Below, piece by piece: positions 37,960-47,983 of a DNA stretch of 64,000 bases. The stretch covers positions 1 through 64,000 of the forward strand of contig NZ_BNJF01000010.1 in the NCBI RefSeq assembly GCF_016587355.1, in the 5' to 3' direction. The stretch comes from Ktedonospora formicarum (GTDB taxonomy: Bacteria > Chloroflexota > Ktedonobacteria > Ktedonobacterales > Ktedonobacteraceae). The notes under the pieces were generated by a model. That model was not told the DNA's origin, made no database searches, and saw only the letters and a program-made list of their open reading frames with translations. Position 1 is the stretch's first letter. Each line of letters opens with the position of its first letter. Made by a program: the position numbers and the translations under genes.

Positions 37960-38089
37960 CAGAAATCAAACAAAAATCCCCATATCGGCTTCTCAAGATA
38001 CCCCAGAGGGGCACATGGGTTTTCTGTTGTAGCACGTTCTTGTAGTTTGGGCGCGGCCTAGTAACACGCGATCCTCTTATTGCATCGTC

Positions 38090-38124
38090 AAAAGCCCTTC
38101 CAGTCTTTCCTGGAGGGCTTTTTG
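38090..38124 (+). terminator. Hairpin before helicase gene
   Basis: AAAAGCCCTTCCAG pairs with CTGGAGGGCTTTTT (one bulge), a classical intrinsic terminator, 21 nt before the helicase start codon. Confidence 0.75.
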
Positions 38125-38144
38125 TATGAAAGGAGCCTTCGTCT

Positions 38145-39866
38145 ATGCTTTCGGATCTCTCGCCCCCTTCGTCACCGCTTTCACTCATGCTGCGCCCCTA
38201 CCAGGAGGAATGTGTACAGCAGGTCCTGAGTGTGCATCAACAGCGCCCTAAAGGAGGGAAAGCCTTGGTCGTGCTCCCTACCGGCTGTGGGAAAACCATC
38301 GTCTTTACCGAAACCGCACGACGGCTCAAGGTGAAGACGCTTGTCATTGCCCACCGCCAGGAATTATTGCAACAAGCAGCTGATAAGTTCCGCCTGGTCG
38401 ATCCTACCGCAGTGATTGGTCAGATTGGTGCAGGGCGTCATGAATGGGGTGCTCCTATCACTGTCGCCTCTATCCAAACGATCAGCAGGCCCGAACACCT
38501 CAAGAACCTGAAACAGTGTGGCTATCAGCTGGTCATTATCGACGAGAGCCATCACGCGGCGACTGATGCCTATAAAACGGTGTTACATGCTCTCTCTGAT
38601 GCGTTTGTCCTTGGTGTCACAGCAACCCCGGATCGACTCGACAAACAGCGTATTGAGTCTCTCTTTGGCGAGCCCGTCTTCTCGACCACTATCATTGAGA
38701 TGGTCGAACAAGGGTACCTCTGTGATCTGCGTGCCATTGCCATTCGTACCGTAACCTCCCTGGATGCTGTTCGGACTCAGGGGGGCGACTTCAAGACCCG
38801 TGAGCTTGAAGAGGCCGTGGACACACCAGAGCGCAACCTGCGTATCGTCCACGCTTACCAGGAGCATGGCAAAGACCGTCAGGCAATCTGTTTTGCCGTC
38901 ACCATTGAGCATGCCGAGCATCTGGCACAAGCCTTTCAAGCGGAGGGTATTCGCTCGGCTGTGGTGAGCGGTGAAACGCCGCCAGAGGTACGTAAGCGCA
39001 CGCTTCAGGCATATGCGCGTGATGAGCTTCAGGCGCTCTGCAATGTCAGCGTGCTCACAGAAGGCTATGACCATTCTGCAACCTCCTGTGTCATCATGGC
39101 GCGCCCGACCAAGTCACGCGCTCTCTATGTACAGTCGATTGGACGGGGAGCTCGACTGGCCCCAGGCAAGCGGGATTGTGTCATCATCGATGTCACGGAT
39201 AACTGTCTGAAACATCGCCTGCAACCGCAAGTCCTCCAGTTGGCCCTTGGGCTGGAAACCCGCAATGGGGAGAGCCTCACCGAGGCGTGCCAGCGCCTTC
39301 GTGCTGAAGCAACTGAAACACCAATCTCCGCACAGGAGGAGCGTGGCGAGCAGACGACAAAAGTGTCAGCACGGACCACCGATCTCTTCGTCAATATCCT
39401 GGCCCCTATGGACTGGAAACGCCTCAAGAGTGGGGCTTACGCGCTAGAAGTTGGCGAACAAAAACATCGTATCGCCCTTGTGCCATCAGCCCTTAAGACT
39501 GGTTACTACGCAGTCTGGGCCAAGCTCGCGCCCGATTTCAAGCCCCAGCAATGGTTGAAAGAGTCGCCGTTAGAATGGGCGCAGACACATGCCGAGATGA
39601 AGGCGTGCCTCTTACAGACCAGCGCGAAAAAGCGCGTCCTGGTGGATAGCAACGCCCCCTGGCGCTCCTATCCTGCCTCCGTTAAGCAAGTTTACCTGTT
39701 GCGCAAATATGGCATCCCCTTTGAAGCGGAGATCACGAGTGGGGAGGCATCGGATCTCATTGGGGAGGAGAAAGCCAGACGCGCCCAAGCCAAGGCTGAG
39801 CAGAGCCCTCCTCCACGCACCACGAGGACCAAGCGAACCACCTCACGAGGCAAGGTGACCGCGTGA
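38145..39866 (+). CDS. Superfamily 2 DNA helicase
   Basis: A 573-aa DEAD/DEAH-type helicase. Seen: motif I PTGCGKT at 45-51, Ia IAHRQEL, II DESH near 133, III TATP near 158, and the C-terminal RecA lobe with motif V (VLTEGYDHSATS) and VI (QSIGRGARL near 330). This is the RecG/XPB/YprA-like layout. After residue 400 comes an extension of about 170 residues of unknown fold with a basic tail (TTRTKRTTSRGKVTA), perhaps DNA binding. AAGGAG stands before ATG 38145. First of three consecutive replication genes. Confidence 0.92.
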   Translation: MLSDLSPPSSPLSLMLRPYQEECVQQVLSVHQQRPKGGKALVVLPTGCGKTIVFTETARRLKVKTLVIAHRQELLQQAADKFRLVDPTAVIGQIGAGRHEWGAPITVASIQTISRPEHLKNLKQCGYQLVIIDESHHAATDAYKTVLHALSDAFVLGVTATPDRLDKQRIESLFGEPVFSTTIIEMVEQGYLCDLRAIAIRTVTSLDAVRTQGGDFKTRELEEAVDTPERNLRIVHAYQEHGKDRQAICFAVTIEHAEHLAQAFQAEGIRSAVVSGETPPEVRKRTLQAYARDELQALCNVSVLTEGYDHSATSCVIMARPTKSRALYVQSIGRGARLAPGKRDCVIIDVTDNCLKHRLQPQVLQLALGLETRNGESLTEACQRLRAEATETPISAQEERGEQTTKVSARTTDLFVNILAPMDWKRLKSGAYALEVGEQKHRIALVPSALKTGYYAVWAKLAPDFKPQQWLKESPLEWAQTHAEMKACLLQTSAKKRVLVDSNAPWRSYPASVKQVYLLRKYGIPFEAEITSGEASDLIGEEKARRAQAKAEQSPPPRTTRTKRTTSRGKVTA

Positions 39867-39956
39867 AGCCCCTGACAGATGTACAGGTGCCATCTCTACG
39901 TTCTTCGCCTCTCGCCATCGTTCCGTCCCTCGTTGAGTCTGAAAGGAAGGTCTACT

Positions 39957-42617
39957 ATGCTTCTTACTCCACCGCGAACTGCCGTTCCGGCTTGGGCAGA
40001 TCTGACTCCCTCCCAGATCGCGCGTGATGCGCTGGAGCGGTTGGGATGGTCTGTCTTTCCTCTCGATGCTGAGAAGTGCCCTCCCCAGCTGGGGACGTGT
40101 TATCCTGATGGGACGCCAAAGCGTCTCGGCTGGAAATCGCTGCAAACCCGCCATGCATCGCCCAATGAATTCCAGTTCTGGGAGCGGAGCTATACCCCTC
40201 CTCTCTGGGCTATCATCACCGGGCAGATCAGTCATCTCCTCGTGCTCGACTTCGATGGGGAAGCAGGACAGGCAACACGCGAGGCGCTTGGGCTTGATCC
40301 GCACGTCCGCACTGGCTCTGGTGGGATACACGTCTACCTTGAGCATCCAGGCTGGCATGTCCCAACGCTTAACAGCAAGAGTACGCGTGAGCTGGGAGAG
40401 CGCTGGCCGGGACTCGACATTCGCGCTGATGGTGGCTACGCTGCCTTTTGTGGGCAGAGTAGCAGCGGCCCGTATGTCTGGCTTCGCGAACCTCGACCTG
40501 ATGCCCTCGACTGCCTGCCTGAAGATCTGCGAGCGTTTCTTGGCCTCCTCCATCCTCCTCAAGAGCCTTCTCTCTCAGAGGAAGGGGATATGGCGAGTGG
40601 GGCTGAGACCTCACTCGTTACCACATCAACGCTGCTTGCGTATGCTCTCACTCGCGTCCGTGAACAACAGCAGGGACGCAACGATACGGGGTTCTGGCTC
40701 GCGTGCCAGTTGCGCGATAATGGCTATAGCCTTGACGAGGCGCGAGTAGCGATGCAGCAATATGTGAAACAGGTGCCCAAGACCAACACCAAGGGCAAGG
40801 AAGCACCTTATACCATCGAAGAAGCCAGGGCGAGCCTGACGAGTGCCTATGAGTCTAAGGCGCGTGATCCCTGGGCACCTCTCGACGAGGCGCAACCTGC
40901 GACCGGAAGCTCCCAAGGAGGAGGCAACGGATCAGGAACCGTCACCACAGGTACGGCGACTCCTGAGGAACCGGATGAGCCACTCCCAGAAATTATCATC
41001 AACGGTACACAACTCCGTGAGCGAACAGATCAGGCCATTGAAGCCATCATGCAGCAGGAATGTCGCAAACCGTCTTTGTTTCTCCAGTCCTCGCGCATGG
41101 TCCGCGTGAGCCGCGACGAGATGCGACGCCCGGTCATTGCCCAGATGGGTATCCCTGAAGTTAAGGAGGTCCTGACCCAAACGGCTAACTACTTCCGACT
41201 GCGAAAAGTTGCTGGGGAGGATGAGTCCTATGAGAAGATACCCATCTCGCCTCCCAGAGAATTGGCTGAACAGGCCCTCGCGCGCCAAACCCAGGCTCCC
41301 TACCTTCCTTTCCCTCCGCTGGCCGCTATCGTGGAGACGCCTGTCATTCGCCCCGACGGTTCGATTCTCGATACGCCAGGGTATGACCCTGTGACGACGC
41401 TCTGCTATGCACCAGTGCCTGGGATGGGATCGTGCAAAGTCTCGCTCAATCCTACCACAGAGGAGCGAGAAGCGGCCCTGGCCCTCCTCTGGGATACCAT
41501 CGGCGAATTCCCGTATGTAAGCGAGGCTGACAAAGCCAATGCCCTGGGGATGCTGCTCACACCGATCCTGCGCCCAGCCATCGCGCGCCACGTACCACTC
41601 GCCTTGATCGACGCACCCAAACAGGGAACCGGGAAAGGCTTACTCAGCGATGTTGTGTCTGTGATCGCAACGGGCACAAGTGCAGCCATCCTCACCATGT
41701 CGGATAGCGAGGAGGAATTGCAGAAGGCGATCACGTCCTTGCTACTAGAAGGCTCGACCATTATCACCATTGACAATATTACCGGCCGCCTCCAATCCAA
41801 GCATCTGGACGGTGTGCTTACCTCGACGACCTGGAAGGGACGTATCCTGGGGCAATCAAAGATGACGAAAGTGCCACACAGGGCTACCTGGCTCGCGACA
41901 GGTAACAACATCAAACTGGGGGGCGACCTCGCGCGTCGCTGCTACCGCATTCGTCTGGACGCCAAAGTCTCGCGTCCCTTCATGCGTAAGGGTTTCAAGC
42001 ATGAGGACCTCCTTTCCTGGGCCACAGAACATCGTGCCGAGCTCGTCGAAGCGTTGCTGACGTTGGCGCGTGCCTGGTTCGCGGCGGGGAACCCTCGCTA
42101 CTCGCATCTGCCAGCCCTGGGCACCTTTACTGGTTGGGTCAACACTGTTGGCGGCATTCTTGAATATGCCGGTGTTCAAGGCTTTCTCTCCAATCTGGAG
42201 CAGCTCTACCAGGAAGCCGATGAAGTTCCAGCGCAATGGGAGACGTTCCTGCGCTCCTGGCACAATCTCTTTGGAGATGAAGGCGTCACTATTAAAGAAG
42301 TGATCGCTCGTCTCTCAGAGAGCGAAGATATGGAAGCTGCGGGAAGTGCGGGAAGTTGTGAAAACATTTCGCTGTTTGATGCGCTTCCAGAATCACTCCA
42401 AACAGCGATGAAAGAAAAGCCCCATAGCTTCAGTATACGCCTCGGAAGGGCGCTTGAGAAGTGGATTGACGCACGTTTTGGGGAGGAGAATTTTCGCCTC
42501 GAAAAACAGGTGAATCCCCATCGAAAACTTGGAGTATGGAGAGTTTTGCGGGAAGTGGCGGAAGTTATATCCGTTCCATACGAAGAGAATTCTGGAGGAG
42601 AAAGAGAATATATATAA
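39957..42617 (+). CDS. Prim-pol primase fused to SF3-type helicase
   Basis: An 886-aa replication protein. The N-terminal 210 residues form an archaeo-eukaryotic primase-like (bifunctional primase/polymerase) domain: ALERLGWSVFPLDAEKCPP, GWKSLQT, LLVLDFDGE near 95 with catalytic acids, and RTGSGGIHVYLEHP. The C-terminal half has a P-loop ATPase: Walker A APKQGTGKG near 555, Walker B IITIDN near 603 and a sensor-like WLATGNN. This matches plasmid and phage initiator primase-helicases. AGGAAGG is upstream of ATG 39957. Its last 280 bp contain GCGGGAAGT repeats belonging to the putative origin. Confidence 0.9.
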   Translation: MLLTPPRTAVPAWADLTPSQIARDALERLGWSVFPLDAEKCPPQLGTCYPDGTPKRLGWKSLQTRHASPNEFQFWERSYTPPLWAIITGQISHLLVLDFDGEAGQATREALGLDPHVRTGSGGIHVYLEHPGWHVPTLNSKSTRELGERWPGLDIRADGGYAAFCGQSSSGPYVWLREPRPDALDCLPEDLRAFLGLLHPPQEPSLSEEGDMASGAETSLVTTSTLLAYALTRVREQQQGRNDTGFWLACQLRDNGYSLDEARVAMQQYVKQVPKTNTKGKEAPYTIEEARASLTSAYESKARDPWAPLDEAQPATGSSQGGGNGSGTVTTGTATPEEPDEPLPEIIINGTQLRERTDQAIEAIMQQECRKPSLFLQSSRMVRVSRDEMRRPVIAQMGIPEVKEVLTQTANYFRLRKVAGEDESYEKIPISPPRELAEQALARQTQAPYLPFPPLAAIVETPVIRPDGSILDTPGYDPVTTLCYAPVPGMGSCKVSLNPTTEEREAALALLWDTIGEFPYVSEADKANALGMLLTPILRPAIARHVPLALIDAPKQGTGKGLLSDVVSVIATGTSAAILTMSDSEEELQKAITSLLLEGSTIITIDNITGRLQSKHLDGVLTSTTWKGRILGQSKMTKVPHRATWLATGNNIKLGGDLARRCYRIRLDAKVSRPFMRKGFKHEDLLSWATEHRAELVEALLTLARAWFAAGNPRYSHLPALGTFTGWVNTVGGILEYAGVQGFLSNLEQLYQEADEVPAQWETFLRSWHNLFGDEGVTIKEVIARLSESEDMEAAGSAGSCENISLFDALPESLQTAMKEKPHSFSIRLGRALEKWIDARFGEENFRLEKQVNPHRKLGVWRVLREVAEVISVPYEENSGGEREYI

Positions 42618-42770
42618 GAGCGGCTACAACTTCCGCCACTTCCCGCACCTGCGAACATGTCATCAGGCAGCAAACCTCACGCATAGGCCCTACAAGCTGA
42701 ATGGCCCCTCTTTCTACGGGAAGCGAATCATGGAGTTTGCGGGAAGTTACTTTGCAACTTCCCGCAAACT
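42339..42770. repeat. Iteron-like GCGGGAAGT cluster, putative replication origin
   Basis: Exact 9-mers on the plus strand at 42339, 42348 (tandem), 42548 and 42739, and on the minus strand at 42638-42646 and 42757-42765. A shortened GCGGAAGT is at 42558 with its mirror at 42629. They form a perfect 20-bp inverted repeat (42547-42566 with 42628-42647) around an A/T-rich stretch at 42601-42620, and a 15-bp hairpin (42734-42748 with 42756-42770). The position is between primase-helicase and polymerase genes. Confidence 0.65.
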
Positions 42771-42791
42771 TCACTTGGAGAGATATCACCC

Positions 42792-45091
42792 ATGCAAACA
42801 CAAACATTACCTCCTGCTGCTTTCCTCCAAACCCTTCAGGATCAAGGTATTCGTGTGACATTAGCGGGAGATCGCCTTCTGGTGGAGGCTCCACGAAAAG
42901 GTATGATCACCTCAGAGCTACGCGACCAGCTCACCCAGAGGAAGGCAGAATTCATTGAACATCTTTCAACTCCACCAGCTCCTAACCCAGTGCTAAAAAC
43001 GATAGGAGTGTGTTGCCAGTGCCAGCAGCCAGCAACATGTTGCAGTGACCAGGGAAAAACCTATTGCGAGCCCTGTCGCATGGAGGCATCACGAACCCAG
43101 TGCGTGGCCTCACCTTCTCTGGTGTGCGTAACCTCTGCTCCGTTCTTCTTACAAGATATTGCGAGTATCGCTTCCTGGGCCCATGTCCATAAAAGCGTCG
43201 TGGTCGATCTGGGCCTTCATGAGCACCAGGATCGCGTCGTCGCAATCATGTTGGGTCGAGCAGGGCGCGTTGCCGTTATTGATATGCGACCCTACTACGG
43301 CCTTCCAGTCGAGGAGCAGGAGCTTTGGCGTGATGCGCTCCAGTATCTGTTTCACCTGGATGGCGTCACCTGGATCGCCCATAACCTGAAGTTTGATTGG
43401 AAGTTCCTGGCGACGCATTGCGGCGTCCACCTGCCCCATGTCTATGATACGATGCTCGTTGAGCAGCTCATTCACGGTGTTAGTCTCAATAGAGCAGGCC
43501 TGCGCGAGACTGCGACGCGCTACCATCTGACTGTGACCAAAGAGGCCCGCTCCTGGTTTCCTGACCTGCATACGAGGCCTGATGAATGGGCCGCTCCCTT
43601 TCCTGCCGAGCAACTGGTCTACATGGTACAGGATATTGAGATTCCCTACGCCATTGTGCAGCGACAACGAACATACATCCAGGCGATGGCGCTCTCCCAG
43701 GTCGTGCAGCTCGAAAACGAGGCCGTCCCAGCGCTCGCTGCAATGGAAATGCGGGGAGTGTATATCGACGGCGAGCGTTGGCGTGGTATCCTCAAACGCA
43801 AACGAGAACGTCAGCAAGCGCTAGAACCACAGCTCATTGAAATGCTTGGCGCAGCGCTTGACCATGCCAACGAAGACTATCGCGCTGCGCTCCTGGGAGA
43901 AGAGAAACGGCTTGTGGAGGAGTATCGTGCGCACGCAGGCAAGAGTACCTGGGAGGCGTTCAGAAAGCAAGGGCTCACCCGGTGGCAGACAAAACACAAG
44001 AAGCCGCCACAACCCAAACAGAAGGGCGCAATCAACCTGGCCTCACCAGCCCAACTGCTGGCCGCCCTCAATGCCTCTGGTATCCCCGTCACCTCGACCG
44101 ATGAGGAAACGCTTGGACCCTACGCTCCACAATTCCCGGTAGTTGCCTTGCTATTGCAGTGGAAAGAGCTCCACAAGTTCGCAAGCTCCTTTGGCGAAAA
44201 TCTGCTTGCAATGGTGGATACCGATGGGCGATTGCGTACGGACTATGCCCAGATTGGTGCAGTCTCTGGTCGCATCATTTGTAGTAAGCCCAATCTTCAG
44301 CAGATCCCGGCCGATGAGGAGGAGAGCCAGGAAGAACCAGTGCGCCGCTGTTTCATTGCTCCCCTGGCTATCGTATCCTCAAGGCAGACCTGAGTAACAT
44401 CGAATTGCGGATTCTGGCGGAGATCGCGAGGGATCAGACGATGCTGCGTCTCTTCGCTGAAGGCAAAGACTTGCACGCCGAGACCGCGAAACTGATGTTT
44501 CGCCTTCCGCCAGAGACCGACACCAAGAAACATCTGTATAAAGGTGTCCCAGTGCGAAAGATCGCGAAGACCATTAACTTTGGTCTCGCCTATGGAATGG
44601 GCGCGCATGGCCTGGCGGACCGAGCAGGAGTGGACATCACAACAGCGAAGGACCTGATCCACACCTACTTCAATACCTACAAGGGGATCGCGCGTTGGCT
44701 TCCGCAGACCGCGAAGAGGGCGCTGGCTCAAGGCTATGTAGTGACGCTGGCCGGGCGACGACGCGAGTTTCCATCGGTACCAGATGGCCTGGACTGGAAC
44801 CGAGAGGTGCGCGCCATCGCTGAAAGATCAGCCAAGAACCACCCTATTCAGGGCACGAATGCGGATATTCTCAAGCGTGCTCTGGCGCTTCTGTATGCAG
44901 CACTTCCAGCCAACGCACACCTGATCTTAGCAGTGCATGACGAGATCGTGGTGGAATGCCCAGAGGCACGTATAACCGAAGCGGCTCAGGTGATGCAAAC
45001 GATGATGGTACAGGCTTGCCAAGACTTCTTGCACGTAGTCCATATTCCTGAGCCAGAGGTGCTTATCGATCTCTACTGGCGGAAAGAATAA
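42792..45091 (+). pseudogene. Family A DNA polymerase with TubC-like N-terminus, frameshifted
   Basis: About 766 aa across two frames. Residues 8-58 resemble a TubC-type docking domain, followed by a Cys cluster (74, 75, 77, 83, 84, 92, 95) likely to bind zinc. A 3'-5' exonuclease domain follows: Exo II HNLKFDW near 196 and Exo III YMVQD near 276 are present, but Exo I reads VVVDLG near 136, lacking the usual Glu. Polymerase motifs are intact: A (ADLSNIELR), B (RKIAKTINFGLAYG) and C (VHDE). The break is at a C4 run near 44361; one extra C gives APPGYRILKADL and restores the frame. Confidence 0.88.
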
Positions 45092-45150
45092 CCCGCGTGT
45101 TGCGCAGTTCGTGGAAAGAAGGAAGTTCTTAAAGGGGGGCAAGAGCAATA

Positions 45151-45185
45151 TGTCGGGGAGAGGCCGTTACAGGCCCCTCCCCGAC
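45151..45185. terminator. Shared terminator of polymerase and 45195 gene
   Basis: TGTCGGGGAGAGGCC pairs with GGCCCCTCCCCGACA (one mismatch) over a 6-nt loop, between convergent genes. Confidence 0.65.
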
Positions 45186-45194
45186 ACACAAGCA

Positions 45195-45737
45195 TTACTG
45201 CTTGCTGGTGCCCTTATCGAGCTCCGTATAGGCGCGGGCGAGTTTGGCTTGGCGCTTCTTACGCAAAACCCTCTCTTTTTTTCGATACACCTTCGATTCG
45301 ATCTCAGCTCGCTTCTCTTTGTACCACCAATACAGATCACTTATGTCCGCATTGGGGTCTTGGGCTCGGCGCTTGGCGAGCTTGGCCTTATAATCGGCCT
45401 TGAGTGGCTTGTAGGCCACCTTTAGGGCCGCCTTGAGCGGCTTGACACCGTCGTTGTACTCCTTGAGGATCTCCAAGATCTTGGACTGGAACTCCTTTCC
45501 GTAGATCTCTTTGTAGAGTTCAGCAACAGCCTTGTCGCTTGACTCATCGAGGAGGTTCGTGGCCTCCTCGTTGGCCTCAACAAGATCGTCGATGTCAGCC
45601 ACAGGGTTCTGCGCCAGGCGCTCGGCGACCTTGGCCTCGTGGTCGCTCCAGAGTTGCTTGAGAGCAGCTGCAAGCGCTGCTTCTATCTGCTGAAATTTTG
45701 CCTCGAACAGTGCATCCTTGTCCAGTTTCTGCGACAT
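45195..45737 (-). CDS. Hypothetical charged coiled-coil-like protein, 180 aa
   Basis: Almost wholly helical with dense Lys/Glu/Ala content. Two related halves each contain A-x-R-x-A-Q-x-P-x-A-D-I-x-D-L (RLAQNPVADIDDLV and RRAQDPNADISDLY). The start at 45737 has GGGAGGA upstream. It is a reverse-strand cassette with its own terminator, and its upstream DNA shares a 30-nt block with the 53178-53417 gene. Function unknown; nucleic-acid binding is possible from the basic C-terminus (RKKERVLRKKRQAK). Confidence 0.6.
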   Translation of the reverse strand: MSQKLDKDALFEAKFQQIEAALAAALKQLWSDHEAKVAERLAQNPVADIDDLVEANEEATNLLDESSDKAVAELYKEIYGKEFQSKILEILKEYNDGVKPLKAALKVAYKPLKADYKAKLAKRRAQDPNADISDLYWWYKEKRAEIESKVYRKKERVLRKKRQAKLARAYTELDKGTSKQ

Positions 45738-46193
45738 GATTCCTCCCAGAATCATTGTCGAATTTCCCAATGGCGGTTGCCATGGGAAAATGGAGGATTC
45801 CTGGCTTTGTTCGTTCGCTCTCCGCACACAGAGTGCGATCTGAGCAGACGGTAGCAACTCACCTCCTCGCCAATCCCTTCTTGCACACAATTTCTGCGGC
45901 TCGTATGATCGCGAACGCTTGTAGCAGAAGGAAGATCTTGTAATCTTTATTAAGACGATTGGCTAGTCCTGATTTGAGACAACTTTCATGCAGAAATTCC
46001 CCTGCCAGAACAACTGGTATGATTTTGTGTTGCCCTAAAAAGTAGTTGATGCTCCAGTACATATATAGAAGAAGGCTTTTGGAGTGTCCTTGTCATCGCA
46101 CCGCGTGAAGCGGCCGTCCCTTCCGCGCTCAGAGGAACGGTCTCATGCCTGAACACGATGATTGACGTGATTGAGCGCAAGGAGGAAAAATCT
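45738..46193. other. Intergenic between divergent element genes
   Basis: Contains the block 45820-45849 shared (24 of 30 nt) with 53600-53629. A minus-strand 67-codon frame at 45859-46062 has no ribosome binding site, so I do not call it. Confidence 0.4.
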
Positions 46194-46469
46194 ATGTTAT
46201 CAGACGCCGAAGTGAAGCGCTTGGAGACCCTCTCTGAGGAAATGGTGAAGTCGATTGAAAACAGTGGTACGTCCAGTGAAGCAGCCGTGGTCTTTGGGAA
46301 GATTGGCCGCGCCTGCTCCAGGGCACTGGCTCAGGAGGCCGGGCGCAATGCCTTACGCTCCGCACGCTCCCAGCATACCAACAAATTCCAGAGCGCGCGC
46401 CAGACCCGCATGCAGGCACGGAAGAGTGGGAACGGCGTCCTGCCACAGCCACAACGAGCACAGGCATAA
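46194..46469 (+). CDS. Hypothetical protein, 91 aa
   Basis: The start at 46194 has AAGGAGG 8 nt upstream. An N-terminal acidic helix (DAEVKRLETLSEEMVKSIE) and a basic, Gln/Arg-rich C-terminal half (SARQTRMQARKSGN), a layout seen in small DNA-associated phage and plasmid proteins. No known family. A hairpin with long loop follows (46499-46572). Confidence 0.5.
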   Translation: MLSDAEVKRLETLSEEMVKSIENSGTSSEAAVVFGKIGRACSRALAQEAGRNALRSARSQHTNKFQSARQTRMQARKSGNGVLPQPQRAQA

Positions 46470-46498
46470 TAGCGTTGAGCGTCACCGAACCAGAAGAG

Positions 46499-46577
46499 AT
46501 CACCGAGCTTCCCTCTCTCCTTGGAGGGGTACCTTCCCATACATCGCGCAGGAGCAGTGAAGGCTCGGTGATTTTCT
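46499..46577 (+). terminator. Possible terminator, long-loop hairpin
   Basis: ATCACCGAGC (46499-46508) pairs with GCTCGGTGAT (46563-46572), followed by TTTTCTCC. The 54-nt loop makes it uncertain. Confidence 0.35.
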
Positions 46578-46798
46578 CCTCAGTTTTCTGGGCAATTTCT
46601 CGGAGGCGCATTTTCGCACGCCTTTTTGAACATCATTTGGTGAGACACCCCTGAGACCACCTGAGACACTCATACAACTTTTGTGAGAATGGAGGCGAGA
46701 TTAACGGTACATATCCGGTACATTTACCAGCCAAACTGGTACCTTTAACATTTTGCCTCTCCTTTTTTCAGCTGAAAATGAGAGGGAGTTGTTCATCC

Positions 46799-47959
46799 AT
46801 GCCACGCATCGACTTTTTCAAACAAAAATACGATGAAAGCACCGTTCTTGAACGGGCTAAGAAGAGAGCGAAGAAGAATCTTGAACTTCAGCGTGTTATC
46901 GAAATCATCTACTTTGATCCGCAGGTGAATGATAGAGATATTGCGCAATCGCTCTCTAGCATTTCCAACACCGCTACTCATCCCAATGAAGTGAAATTGC
47001 GGTTACATCCTCAGGCACAACGCCTGATTGATCAGGAGCGCTCCAAGAATGCCTCCCAAGCACTTGCTCCCTCAGATACAGAGGCACCAACAATGCAAGG
47101 GAGCCAGGGCCAAGAGGATGAATCTGTGACGATTAATGCGGATGTCACGGAACTACCAGGTACCTCTATTGATAGTCTGGAGGCAGAGGCTGTGCGCATT
47201 GTGCTCAAAGCCCATACGGGCGTCTCGCTCAATGCGCGGATGAAGAAATGGATCATCTTCATCTTCAAAACCTTTGCGCCCTTTGCAGTCCTGTGTCTCA
47301 CCATCCCTGAGAGCATCTGGGTCTTTAGCCACATCTACTCCAAGTCCGATCAGACGCTGGAGATTCTCACAGGTGTCTTTGCCATTCTGGTAGATTTTGG
47401 CTATCTCTACCTCACGGTGCTGCTTGAATTGAACAAAGAAGCGATCTTCAAACGACGCCGTGCAGGACTGGAAGTCGAAGAGCATGAACTCAAAGCGGTA
47501 CGCCTGCAGGAAAAGCTCTGGTGGATGGTTGCGGTCATGGATATCAGCGCCCAGGTGGTTTTCCTCTATGGGGCAACCAAAGATTCTACCTTCTTTGATC
47601 AGCGAGTCGTGTGGGTTCTGGTTGCCATTCGTATTCTTTCGCTGTTCATCACCATGTTTGTGGTGTCCTTTGCGGGAACGGAATTGATGACCGATGTTGA
47701 TACCGTTGCCAACGAGCAGGTGGAGCGTGCCAATAAACTGCAACGCGTGATGAGTACTCTTGGCGAGGCCAGGGCAAAGCAGAAAGAGGCGCGTATCAAA
47801 TTGGAGCAAATGGAGGAAGACCGCAAGCTTCGCAGAGAGGGTGAGAAATTCTTAACGGAACTCTACTCGGATGCACGCGAGGAAGCCAAACGGCAGCGTG
47901 AAACCATGCGGCGGATGCGCAATCAGGGAGTCTCTGCGCAGGATGACACGCTCCACTAG
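46799..47959 (+). CDS. Hypothetical membrane protein with coiled-coil tail, 386 aa
   Basis: Cytoplasmic N-terminal region of about 155 residues, then about four transmembrane helices (near 160-180, 190-212, 245-268 and 275-300), then a long helical, charged C-terminal tail (EQVERANKLQRVMSTLGEARAKQKEARIKLEQMEEDRKLRRE) likely to form a coiled coil. ATG 46799 is preceded by GAGGGAG. No match to known secretion or conjugation proteins, though the layout suits a membrane scaffold. Followed 24 nt later by 47984, probably one operon. Confidence 0.65.
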   Translation: MPRIDFFKQKYDESTVLERAKKRAKKNLELQRVIEIIYFDPQVNDRDIAQSLSSISNTATHPNEVKLRLHPQAQRLIDQERSKNASQALAPSDTEAPTMQGSQGQEDESVTINADVTELPGTSIDSLEAEAVRIVLKAHTGVSLNARMKKWIIFIFKTFAPFAVLCLTIPESIWVFSHIYSKSDQTLEILTGVFAILVDFGYLYLTVLLELNKEAIFKRRRAGLEVEEHELKAVRLQEKLWWMVAVMDISAQVVFLYGATKDSTFFDQRVVWVLVAIRILSLFITMFVVSFAGTELMTDVDTVANEQVERANKLQRVMSTLGEARAKQKEARIKLEQMEEDRKLRREGEKFLTELYSDAREEAKRQRETMRRMRNQGVSAQDDTLH

Positions 47960-47983
47960 CCACAATGAAGGGAGGACACGGAC

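Noticed and set aside
45859..46062. Minus-strand 67-codon frame
   Set aside because: No Shine-Dalgarno and no known family.
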